Shown here in pieces: positions 1 to 5,026 of a stretch of DNA of 5,026 nucleotides; the first letter of the stretch is position 1; each line of letters begins with the position of its first letter. Below the pieces are notes generated by a model that saw nothing but the letters and a program-made list of their open reading frames with translations, ran no database searches and had not been told where the DNA came from. This DNA comes from Rubrobacter sp. (GTDB lineage: Bacteria; Actinomycetota; Rubrobacteria; Rubrobacterales; Rubrobacteraceae). The stretch spans positions 1 to 5,026 of the forward strand of contig JADDKG010000055.1 of NCBI GenBank assembly GCA_020253895.1, in the 5' to 3' direction. Made by a program: the position numbers and the translations under genes.

Positions 1-476
1 CCGATCTTCTCTATGTCGGCGTGGAAGTCGGTGTGGGGCTTGACCCTCCCCACCACGATGACCCCGTCGGAGGCGTGGGCGTGGCGGTCCATGTAGACCG
101 GGACGCCGCGCCGCGTCTCCCCGAGCCGCACCACCTCCATCGAGGAGCGCACCGGGGCCCCCACGGTCTCCTCCGTGACCCCGAGGCTCCGGAGCACCTC
201 CACCTGACCTTCGGCGGTCGCCCCGCCGTGGCTCCCCATCGCCGGCACCACGAAGGGCTCGGCCCCCGCCTCCCGCACCACCCCGGCGAGCGCCTGCAGG
301 ACGGCCGGGATGTCCGTGATGCCCCGGCTGCCGGCGGTTATGGCGACCCGCATCCCGGGCCGCAGCCGCGCCCTTATCTCCGGCCTGAGGCACTGCTCGC
401 GCACCGCCGCCCCCACGTCCCCGACCCGCGGCCGGGGGAAGCTCTGCCTGATCCTCGCCACCTTCGGGAACCGCAT
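1..476 (-). CDS. LarA-like (DUF2088) nickel-pincer-type 2-hydroxyacid racemase/epimerase, N-terminal part
   Basis: The gene runs off the left edge. About 158 of a usual ~400-430 codons are present. The visible part matches the LarA N-terminal domain. It contains a GSRGI segment (residues 49-53), PAMGSHGGAT (78-87), a conserved SSMEVV (111-116) and RVKPHTDF (144-151). By family knowledge, His83 in GSHG and His148 in KPHTDF correspond to the two catalytic histidines of lactate racemase. The nickel-pincer lysine and the nickel-binding histidine would lie in the missing part. Family members invert C2 of 2-hydroxyacids (lactate, malate, gluconate and others) using a nickel-pincer cofactor made by LarB/C/E, none of which is in this window. 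The ATG lies four bases after the pdxA2 stop, with a purine-rich GAAGGGG upstream, so it is the third gene of the acid-sugar operon. That context makes a tetronate C2 epimerase an attractive inference. A racemase for another short hydroxyacid is possible. Confidence 0.85.
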   Translation of the reverse strand, partial: MRFPKVARIRQSFPRPRVGDVGAAVREQCLRPEIRARLRPGMRVAITAGSRGITDIPAVLQALAGVVREAGAEPFVVPAMGSHGGATAEGQVEVLRSLGVTEETVGAPVRSSMEVVRLGETRRGVPVYMDRHAHASDGVIVVGRVKPHTDFHADIEKI

Positions 477-480
477 CTCT

Positions 481-1479
481 TCACCCCTTCCTCTCCGCCC
501 CGGCGAGCTCCCGGGCCAGCTGGAGGGCCGCCTTGAGGCTGGAGTGGTCGGCCCTCCCCGTGCCGGCGATGTCGAAGGCGGTGCCGTGGTCCACGCTGGT
601 GCGGAAGAACGGCAGCCCCACCGTCACGTTGACCCCGCCCTCGAAGCCAAGAAGCTTTGCCGGGATGTGCCCCTGGTCGTGGTACTGCACCACGACGATG
701 TCGAACTCCCCGCGCCGGGCGCGCAGGAACACGGTATCCGGCGGCCAGGGCCCGCTGGCGTCTATCCCCTCGGCCCGGGCCCTCTCCACCGCCGGGGCTA
801 TGAGCTCCGCGTCCTCCTCCCCGAAGAGGCCGTTCTCCCCTGCGTGGGGGTTGAGCCCGGCCACCGCCACCCGGGGGCTCTCCACCCCCATCCGGCGCAA
901 CGCACCGGCGGCGAGCCGGATCACGGCGAGCTCCCGCTCCGGCTCGACGCGCTCTATGGCCTCCCTGAGGGAGACGTGGGTGGAGACGTGGATGACCCGC
1001 AGCCCGTCGGCGACGAGCATCATGGCGTAGTCCCCGGTGCCGGTGAGCCCGGCCAGGATCTCGGTGTGCCCCGGGTAGCGGTGCCCGGCCAGGTGCAGCG
1101 CCTCCTTGTTCAGCGGCGCGGTCGTGACCGCGGCCACCCTCCCCTCCAGCGCGAGCTCCACCGCCCGCCGCACGTACCGGAAGGCGGCGTCCCCGGCCCG
1201 GGCGTCCAGCCGGCCGAAGGGCAGATCCTCCGGCAGCCCGCTCTCGGGGATGAGGTCGACCGAGCCGGGCTCGAAGCGGGCCTCCTCCGGGCCCTTTACG
1301 GTCCGGACCTCCAGCCTAAGCCCGAGCAGGCCCGCGGCCCGCTCCAGGATGGCCCTATCCCCGATCACGAGGACCCGGTTCTCCCGGGAGAACCGGGGCT
1401 CGGCGAAGGTCTTGGCCACGATCTCGGGCCCGATCCCGGCGGGGTCACCCATGGTGAGGGCCACGACCGGCGGCCTCAA
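481..1479 (-). CDS. pdxA2: 4-phospho-D-threonate/4-phospho-D-erythronate 3-dehydrogenase (PdxA2, PdxA family)
   Basis: This gene encodes a 332-residue cytoplasmic NAD-dependent dehydrogenase, close to the ~330 residues of E. coli PdxA. The N-terminal MGDPAGIGPE (10-19), APLNK (121-125), GHTE (137-140), NPHAGE (210-215), YHDQGH (266-271), GVNVT (282-286) and RTSVDHGTAFD (293-303) are all present. The three metal-binding histidines of the family map to His138, His212 and His267, so the enzyme looks intact. Classical PdxA oxidises 4-phosphohydroxythreonine in vitamin B6 synthesis. PdxA2 proteins act on 4-phospho-tetronates, and oxidation at C3 is followed by loss of CO2 to give dihydroxyacetone phosphate. 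The PdxA2 reading rests on context: it is coupled to a DUF1537 kinase, and no other B6 gene is present. The start is TTG, sharing TTGA with the kinase stop (four-base overlap). GAGAGGAG lies six bases upstream, and the reading frame fits the family N-terminus exactly. A housekeeping PdxA is the less likely alternative. Confidence 0.93.
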   Translation of the reverse strand: MRPPVVALTMGDPAGIGPEIVAKTFAEPRFSRENRVLVIGDRAILERAAGLLGLRLEVRTVKGPEEARFEPGSVDLIPESGLPEDLPFGRLDARAGDAAFRYVRRAVELALEGRVAAVTTAPLNKEALHLAGHRYPGHTEILAGLTGTGDYAMMLVADGLRVIHVSTHVSLREAIERVEPERELAVIRLAAGALRRMGVESPRVAVAGLNPHAGENGLFGEEDAELIAPAVERARAEGIDASGPWPPDTVFLRARRGEFDIVVVQYHDQGHIPAKLLGFEGGVNVTVGLPFFRTSVDHGTAFDIAGTGRADHSSLKAALQLARELAGAERKG

Positions 1480-2645
1480 ACCGGGCTCCTCTCGCCGAGC
1501 AGCAGGCCCATGGCGTCCCTGAGCGTCCCGGGGCTTCCGAACCCCCCGGCCTTGGTGACCACCGGGTAGGGGTGTGGCCCGAGGAGGACCCCGGCGGGGA
1601 CCCCGGGCTCCAGCTCCCGCAGGATGAGGATGCCCCGCGCGCCCAGCCGACGCGCCACTCCGGCGGCCGTCTCGCCCCCGGTGAGGATGAGCCCCGGCGA
1701 GGGGAGGGACTGCGAGAGCCTGGCGGCTGCTTTGCTGAGGGCCCCAAGCACGACCTCCGGGTCCATCATCGGGTCCGGGGGGCGCAGCAGCGCGCAGCGG
1801 GCCCCCGCCTCCAGCGCCCGGAACGCGGCCCGCACCGGCTCCCTGTCGCCCTCCCGGACAATAGCCTCCACCACCCCCGGCTCGGCGGCGAGCAGCTCCC
1901 GCTGCCGCAGGGCCACCTCATTCCTGCTGCCGACCGCCGCCACCACCCGCTCCGCCCCGGGCAGCGCCTCCCCGGCGGCGCGGGGGCCGGGGTAGGCGCC
2001 GGCGAGAGCCCCGGCCAGCCCGGCGGACCCCACCCAGAGCACGGACGAGGGGTCGGGGACCGCGCGCACGAGCGCCGCGAGGTGGGCTTCGGTCTGGGCG
2101 TCGGCCACCACCAGCCGGTGGCGGCGGAGGGCGTCGCGGACACGGGAGGGGCTGGAGAGGTCCCCCGTCCCGAGCACCGCCCCGACCCCCGGGATCAGGG
2201 CGGGCAGGCTGGAGGTACGCACCGGGTTGCGGGGGTCGCGGGCGAAGCCGGTGCGCTCCACCGGCACCCCGTGGATGAACTGCACCCCGCCGCTGGTCGT
2301 CCGCCCGGCCGCGGGGAAGGCCGGTGAGATCAGGGCGCACCCCCGGCCCGAGGCCGCAAGCGCCGCCTCTACCTCGGCGCCGAGCGGACCGCGCAGGGCG
2401 GAGTCTATCTTTTTGTAGAGGAGGCGCGCCCCGCGCAGGGCGCGTACGGCCTCCCTCACCCTAGATGCCGCCTGCCCTGGGGGGAGCGCCCGGGAGCCCG
2501 TCTCCGCGACCACCGCGTCGAGCCCCGGCTCCGGCGGCAGCGGCGCGCCCTCCAGGGCCACCGCCGTCCGGTACCCGGCGCCGGCGAGCTGGACGCCGGA
2601 GTCCATAGCCCCGGTGAGATCGTCGGCGACTATCGCGAAGCGCAC
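1476..2645 (-). CDS. Four-carbon acid-sugar kinase (DUF1537; D-threonate/D-erythronate/3-oxo-tetronate 4-kinase family)
   Basis: This gene encodes a 389-residue cytoplasmic kinase, slightly short of the ~400-430 usual for the family. The N-terminal substrate domain shows IVADDLTGAMDSG (5-17), KKIDSALRGPLGAE (78-91) and a long conserved stretch from SPAFPAAGRTT (108-118) to FARDP (134-138). The C-terminal nucleotide-binding domain shows VGSRNE (238-243), LTGGETA (321-327), EPGVPAG (346-352) and VTKAGGFG (363-370). Known members phosphorylate C4 of D-threonate (DtnK), D-erythronate (DenK) or 3-oxo-tetronate (OtnK). Coupling to a PdxA2 dehydrogenase favours a D-threonate or D-erythronate kinase over OtnK, which normally travels with an OtnC decarboxylase and OtnI isomerase that are absent here. 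I place the start at the GTG before RFAIVADD, because AGGAGAGGA sits six bases upstream. In-frame ATG/GTG codons 18-33 bases further out would add a non-conserved tail and lack a good ribosome site. It is the first gene of the minus-strand operon. Exact substrate is not decided by sequence. Confidence 0.93.
   Translation of the reverse strand: MRFAIVADDLTGAMDSGVQLAGAGYRTAVALEGAPLPPEPGLDAVVAETGSRALPPGQAASRVREAVRALRGARLLYKKIDSALRGPLGAEVEAALAASGRGCALISPAFPAAGRTTSGGVQFIHGVPVERTGFARDPRNPVRTSSLPALIPGVGAVLGTGDLSSPSRVRDALRRHRLVVADAQTEAHLAALVRAVPDPSSVLWVGSAGLAGALAGAYPGPRAAGEALPGAERVVAAVGSRNEVALRQRELLAAEPGVVEAIVREGDREPVRAAFRALEAGARCALLRPPDPMMDPEVVLGALSKAAARLSQSLPSPGLILTGGETAAGVARRLGARGILILRELEPGVPAGVLLGPHPYPVVTKAGGFGSPGTLRDAMGLLLGERSPV
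1486..1493 (-). promoter_or_regulatory. Ribosome binding site of pdxA2, deciding a TTG start
   Basis: GAGAGGAG reads on the minus strand six bases before the TTG at 1479. It lies inside the 3' end of the kinase gene. The TTG overlaps the kinase TGA in the four-base TTGA, which suggests translational coupling. The next in-frame ATG would start inside the conserved MGDPAG motif, so the TTG is the better choice. Confidence 0.75.
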
Positions 2646-2651
2646 GTCACA

Positions 2652-2660
2652 TCCTCTCCT
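2652..2660 (-). promoter_or_regulatory. Ribosome binding site of the acid-sugar kinase, deciding a GTG start
   Basis: AGGAGAGGA reads on the minus strand with a six-base spacer to the GTG at 2645, which begins the conserved RFAIVADDLTG segment. The in-frame upstream starts (ATG at 2669, GTG at 2666 and 2678) would place this purine run inside the coding sequence, and they have no comparable site of their own. Confidence 0.75.
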
Positions 2661-2680
2661 CGCCACCATATTTACCACAG

Positions 2681-2719
2681 CCGCCCGGGCGGAGGCTTGA
2701 CCACTCCCGCCCTCGGCGG
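2681..2719. promoter_or_regulatory. Pair of similar inverted repeats in the divergent intergenic region (candidate operators)
   Basis: Two inverted repeats share the same half-site. CCGCC-cg-GGCGG is a perfect 12-base palindrome at 2681-2692, and CCGCC-ctc-GGCGG lies at 2707-2719. The first lies just upstream of the proposed plus-strand -35 box, and the second fills most of the spacer between -35 and -10. Placement around a promoter between two divergent operons is what a shared regulator's sites would look like. Five-base G/C half-sites occur easily by chance in DNA this GC-rich, and no regulator gene is in view, so this is only a candidate. Confidence 0.35.
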
Positions 2720-2725
2720 TAGGTT
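2697..2725 (+). promoter_or_regulatory. Putative sigma70-type promoter of the BKACE operon
   Basis: TTGACC (2697-2702) and TAGGTT (2720-2725) are separated by 17 bases. The -35 box matches five of six consensus bases. The -10 box keeps only the TA...T frame that many actinobacterial promoters retain. Transcription would begin near 2731-2733, giving a leader of about 35 bases to the TTG start at 2767. The spacer contains an inverted repeat (2707-2719) that could be an operator. Confidence 0.5.
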
Positions 2726-2748
2726 GGCTTCAGGAGGGAGCGCAACGC

Positions 2749-2760
2749 GAGAGGAGGAGG
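2749..2760 (+). promoter_or_regulatory. Ribosome binding site of the BKACE gene, deciding a TTG start
   Basis: The purine run GAGAGGAGGAGG ends six bases before the TTG at 2767. The protein starting there (INTIPGTGPVIITCALTGG) begins just as the BKACE family does, so the unusual TTG start is well supported. Confidence 0.8.
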
Positions 2761-2766
2761 TCCGTC

Positions 2767-3684
2767 TTGATCAACACCATCCCCGGCACCGGACCGGTCA
2801 TCATCACCTGCGCCCTGACCGGAGGGATCCACGGCAAGGAGGCCAACCCCAACCTCCCCGAGCAGCCCGACGAGATCGTCGAGCAGGGGGTGGCGGCCTG
2901 GGAGGCGGGGGCGGCCATCCTGCACGTGCACGCCAGGAACCCCGACGGCTCCAACACGATGGACCCGGCGATCTACTCGGAGCTGCACGAGCGGCTGTGC
3001 GCCGAGACCGACGCCGTCGTGCAGCTGACCACCGGGGGGAGCCCGGTGCTCTCCGTGGAGGAGCGCCTGAACACCGTCTACCTCTGCCCGGAGATGTGCT
3101 CGCTGAACATGGGGCTTCTGAACTTCTTCATCCGGGGCGAGCAGGTCTTCTTCGCCAACCACCGCTCGGACATCGAGCGCTTCGCCCGCGAGATCGCCGC
3201 CCGAAACATAAAGCCGGAGCTGGAGGTCTACAGCAGCGCGATGCTGGAGGAGGTCGCCTACCTGCTCTCTCTGGGCATCCTGCAGCCGCCGTACACGATC
3301 AACCTCGTACTGCACACCCCCACCCAGGGCGGCCAGCGGGGCACCCCGAGGAACCTTTTCGACATGCTCCAGCGCCTCGACGAGCTGCCGGTGCCCAAAG
3401 AGGAGCTGCGCATAAACGTCTCCTCTATGGGACCCACCCAGCTTCCCATAACCACCATAGCTCTTGCGATGGGATCGAACGTGCGGGTGGGGATGGAGGA
3501 CAACGTCTACTACCGCAGAGGGGAGCTCCTCGAAAACAACGCGCAGCTGGTGGAGCGCACGGTGCGCATCGCGCGGGAGCTGGAGCGGCGGGTGGCCACC
3601 CCGCGGGAGGCGCGGGAGATGCTGGGGCTGCGCGGCAGGGAGAGGGGAAGGCTGCCCGCCGGCGCCGGGGAGGTGGCCGGGTGA
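2767..3684 (+). CDS. Beta-keto acid cleavage enzyme (BKACE, DUF849 / 3-keto-5-aminohexanoate cleavage family)
   Basis: This gene encodes a 305-residue soluble TIM-barrel enzyme of typical family length. BKACEs use a zinc ion to convert a beta-keto acid plus acetyl-CoA into acetoacetate plus the shortened acyl-CoA. Visible signatures are IITCALTGG (12-20), ILHVHAR (51-57), QLTTGG (86-91), KPELEVY (149-155), NVSSMGPTQLP (217-227) and VRVGMEDNVY (239-248). His53, His55 and Glu244 match the zinc ligands of the characterised Kce enzyme. Arg240 and Asp245 match its Arg226 and Asp231. The C-terminus carries the usual VATPREAREMLGL. The EVYSSAM segment (153-159) differs from the EVFD-type segment I recall as common in this family, which may bear on substrate choice. 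Substrate cannot be read from sequence, as members act on 3-keto-5-aminohexanoate, dehydrocarnitine, beta-ketoadipate and others. It leads an operon with a coupled ketopantoate-reductase-like dehydrogenase that could make its keto acid. Confidence 0.93.
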   Translation: MINTIPGTGPVIITCALTGGIHGKEANPNLPEQPDEIVEQGVAAWEAGAAILHVHARNPDGSNTMDPAIYSELHERLCAETDAVVQLTTGGSPVLSVEERLNTVYLCPEMCSLNMGLLNFFIRGEQVFFANHRSDIERFAREIAARNIKPELEVYSSAMLEEVAYLLSLGILQPPYTINLVLHTPTQGGQRGTPRNLFDMLQRLDELPVPKEELRINVSSMGPTQLPITTIALAMGSNVRVGMEDNVYYRRGELLENNAQLVERTVRIARELERRVATPREAREMLGLRGRERGRLPAGAGEVAG

Positions 3685-4676
3685 GCGAGGCGGAGATCCT
3701 GGTCGTCGGCGGGGGCGCCATCGGCGGGGCGACGGCGGCGCTGCTCGCGGGCCGGGTGCGGCGGGTGGCGGTGCTGGACGCGAACCGGGAGCACGCCGCG
3801 AGGATGCGCGGCCCCGGGCTCCTGCTCGACGACCTGGGCATCCCGCGGCGGGTGCGGCTCGAGGCGTACGACGACCCCGCAGACCTCCAAGGCCCGTTCG
3901 ATTTCGTTCTCGTGACTGTCAAGGCGCCGCACCTGGAGGCGGCGCTCGTGCCGCTGGTGGAGCGGGGTCTAGCTCCGGCCTACGTCTCTTTGGGCAACGG
4001 GCTGGTGCAGGAGCGGGTAGCCCGCCTCGTCGGGGAGGAGAACCTCATCGTCGGCACGGTGGAGTGGGGGGCGACCAACCTGGGGCCCGGCCGGCTGGCG
4101 CGGACCACCCGGGCGCCCTTCGTGATCGGGGAGCCGGACGGGAGCGTCCGGGAGCGGACGGAGCGGCTCGCGGCCGCGCTGGGGACGGCCTTCGAGGTGC
4201 GCCTCACGCGGAACATCCGGGGGCAGGTGTGGACCAAGCTTCTGGTCAACAGCACCTTCTCCGGGCTGGGGGCGGTATCCGGTCTGCTCTACCGGGAGGT
4301 GGTGGCCTCGCGGGAGGGGCTGAAGGCCGCGCTGGCGATGTGGCGGGAGGGCTACGAGGTGGGGCGGGCGCAGGGGCTGAGGCTGGAGCGCTTCGTGGGG
4401 GTCCCTGCGGAGGAGCTCGCGGCGGGCGGGCAGCGGGGGGAGGCAGCGGTGCGCGAGGTGATGCGTCACGTGGGGGCCACAAAGGCGTCGATGCTCCAGG
4501 ATCTGGAGCGGGGCCTCAAGACGGAGGTGGACGTCATCAACGGGGCCGTTGTGGAGAGGGGCCGGAAGTACGGGGTGCCCACCCCGCTCAACGAGCGCGT
4601 CCTCGGCCTTATCCGGAAGATGGAGGAGGGCGAGGACGCACCCTCCCCGCAGAAGCTCGCATCCCTCGCAGCCTAG
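3681..4676 (+). CDS. Ketopantoate reductase (PanE/ApbA)-family NAD(P)-dependent oxidoreductase
   Basis: This gene encodes a 331-residue cytoplasmic dehydrogenase, a little longer than the 303 residues of E. coli PanE. An N-terminal Rossmann fold shows ILVVGGGAIGG (6-16) and VTVKAPH (78-84). SLGNGL (103-108) follows, then the catalytic helix VWTKLLVN (183-190) with Lys186 at the position of the PanE general acid. The C-terminal domain shows SMLQDLERG (270-278), TEVDVINGAVV (281-291) and YGVPTPLN (297-304), with Glu282 at the conserved glutamate position. The substrate Asn241 of E. coli PanE appears to be Thr267 by the alignment ATKASM to ENFSSM, so pantoate itself is not a safe assumption. The GTG start shares GTGA with the BKACE stop, and GGGGAGG lies seven bases upstream, indicating translational coupling. 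I infer oxidation or reduction of a hydroxy/keto acid linked to the BKACE step. A genuine ketopantoate reductase for CoA synthesis is the alternative. Confidence 0.88.
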   Translation: MSEAEILVVGGGAIGGATAALLAGRVRRVAVLDANREHAARMRGPGLLLDDLGIPRRVRLEAYDDPADLQGPFDFVLVTVKAPHLEAALVPLVERGLAPAYVSLGNGLVQERVARLVGEENLIVGTVEWGATNLGPGRLARTTRAPFVIGEPDGSVRERTERLAAALGTAFEVRLTRNIRGQVWTKLLVNSTFSGLGAVSGLLYREVVASREGLKAALAMWREGYEVGRAQGLRLERFVGVPAEELAAGGQRGEAAVREVMRHVGATKASMLQDLERGLKTEVDVINGAVVERGRKYGVPTPLNERVLGLIRKMEEGEDAPSPQKLASLAA

Positions 4677-4698
4677 AGAACGCCCCCTAAAAAACCCT

Positions 4699-4728
4699 TT
4701 GACTTTGTCTTACCACTTCCTCTAAGAT
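4699..4728 (+). promoter_or_regulatory. Putative sigma70-type promoter of the Nramp-like gene
   Basis: TTGACT (4699-4704) and TAAGAT (4723-4728) are separated by 18 bases, within a clearly AT-richer patch of an otherwise GC-rich window. The -35 box matches five of six consensus bases and the -10 box four. Transcription would begin near 4735, leaving a leader of about 45 bases. This suggests the transporter can be expressed independently of the BKACE operon, although no convincing terminator separates them. Confidence 0.6.
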
Positions 4729-4766
4729 GGATCAGAGGCCGGGGAGGCTTCCGTAGAGTAAGGGAA

Positions 4767-4774
4767 AAGGAGGG
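4767..4774 (+). promoter_or_regulatory. Ribosome binding site of the Nramp-like gene, deciding a GTG start
   Basis: AAGGAGGG is a strong Shine-Dalgarno match ending five bases before the GTG at 4780. An in-frame TAA at 4759-4761 excludes a start further upstream. Confidence 0.8.
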
Positions 4775-4779
4775 AGAAC

Positions 4780-5026
4780 GTGGCCGACACGGCAAGCCGC
4801 GAGGGAGAGTTTGCAACCGAGCTTCCAAGCAAGTACCTGCCACCGGTAACCTACCAGGACCTGCCGGAGCCCGTGCCGCTGCGGCGGATAGTCGGGGCGA
4901 GCGTCATCATCCTCGCCACCGCGCTCGGCTCGGGCGAGTACGTGCTCTGGCCCTACATCACCTCCCAGATAGGGCTCGTGTTCATGTGGGGGGCGGTGGT
5001 AGGGTTCCTGATCCAGTTCTTCATCA
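4780..5026 (+). CDS. Nramp-related membrane transporter, N-terminal part
   Basis: Only 82 codons are visible before the right edge. A hydrophilic N-terminal tail (1-34) with no signal peptide is followed by a first membrane helix (about 37-58) holding the motif GSGE (50-53), and then a second helix (about 64 onward). Aligned without gaps to the first helix of classical Nramp proteins, GSGE falls on DPGN. That is the unwound segment whose Asp and Asn hold Mn2+ or Fe2+. Here the Asp is Gly and the Asn is Glu, which places the protein among the non-classical Nramp relatives of unclear substrate. It has its own promoter but follows the BKACE operon in the same direction. Metal uptake for the nearby zinc, PdxA and possible nickel enzymes, or uptake of an organic substrate, are both speculative. 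Family assignment from one and a half helices is moderate in strength. Confidence 0.7.
   Translation, partial: MADTASREGEFATELPSKYLPPVTYQDLPEPVPLRRIVGASVIILATALGSGEYVLWPYITSQIGLVFMWGAVVGFLIQFFI

Noticed and set aside
310..2327. Long open plus-strand frames opposite the three minus-strand genes.
   Set aside because: They are antisense shadows typical of very GC-rich DNA: Pro/Arg/Gly/His-rich, no recognisable domains, and fully overlapping three well-supported conserved genes.
2665..2674. AT-rich patch (TAAATATGGT on the minus strand) as a -10 box for the kinase operon.
   Set aside because: No acceptable -35 box lies 16-19 bases upstream, and the resulting transcript start would fall on or almost on the ribosome site. 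The operon's promoter remains unidentified.
2664..2676. Direct repeat ACCA-N5-ACCA in the intergenic region as a GntR/FadR-type operator.
   Set aside because: FadR-type sites are inverted (TGGT...ACCA), whereas these copies are direct and overlap the upstream region of the kinase ribosome site.
2647..3315. Minus-strand open frame of about 220 residues opposite the start of the BKACE gene and spanning the intergenic region.
   Set aside because: It covers the promoter and the conserved BKACE N-terminus, has no family signature, and would overlap the kinase start. It is a GC shadow.
2697..3680. The plus-strand frame of the PanE-like gene stays open upstream for nearly 1 kb, giving an apparent 659-residue protein.
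   Set aside because: This part lies in another frame over the BKACE gene and translates to low-complexity Arg/Gly/Ala-rich sequence without family features. The GTG at 3681, with its ribosome site and Rossmann motif directly after it, is the real start.
4719..4738. Inverted repeat CCTCT...AGAGG between the PanE-like and Nramp-like genes as a terminator.
   Set aside because: The stem is only five base pairs with a ten-base loop and no following T-run, and it overlaps the -10 box of the proposed promoter.

Overview
The window is very GC-rich and gene-dense. It looks like part of an actinobacterial chromosome. Frequent AGG and ATA codons alongside strong G/C third positions, GTG and TTG starts, and purine-rich Shine-Dalgarno sites recall Rubrobacter. 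That assignment is inference from composition and gene style, since no ribosomal or taxonomic marker is present.

Layout: two gene groups diverge from a short intergenic region of about 120 bases (2646-2766). On the minus strand, read leftwards, are a four-carbon acid-sugar kinase of the DUF1537 type (2645-1476), a PdxA-family 4-phospho-tetronate dehydrogenase (1479-481) and the first ~158 codons of a LarA-like, nickel-pincer-type hydroxyacid racemase/epimerase (476 to the left edge). The first two overlap by four bases and the third starts four bases after the second ends, so this is a tight operon. On the plus strand are a beta-keto acid cleavage enzyme (BKACE/DUF849, 2767-3684), a ketopantoate-reductase-like oxidoreductase overlapping it by four bases (3681-4676), then a gap of about 100 bases with a good sigma70-type promoter, and the first 82 codons of an Nramp-related membrane transporter (4780 to the right edge). 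No stretch longer than about 120 bases lacks a gene. I see no RNA gene, mobile element, CRISPR array or transcriptional regulator.

Function: kinase plus PdxA2 is the known route turning D-threonate or D-erythronate into dihydroxyacetone phosphate and CO2 (phosphorylate C4, oxidise C3, lose CO2). The LarA-like gene in the same operon is the notable addition. D-erythronate and D-threonate are C2 epimers, and LarA-family enzymes invert C2 of 2-hydroxyacids, so a tetronate 2-epimerase feeding the pathway is a testable proposal. The divergent pair could form a second acid-degradation module, in which an NAD(P)-dependent dehydrogenase makes a beta-keto acid and BKACE cleaves it with acetyl-CoA. The Nramp-like protein carries GSGE where classical Nramp metal transporters have DPGN in helix 1, so its substrate should not be assumed to be Mn2+ or Fe2+.

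Five of the six genes appear to start with GTG or TTG, so start sites here need care. The divergent intergenic region holds two similar G/C-rich inverted repeats around the proposed plus-strand promoter, which are candidate operators.
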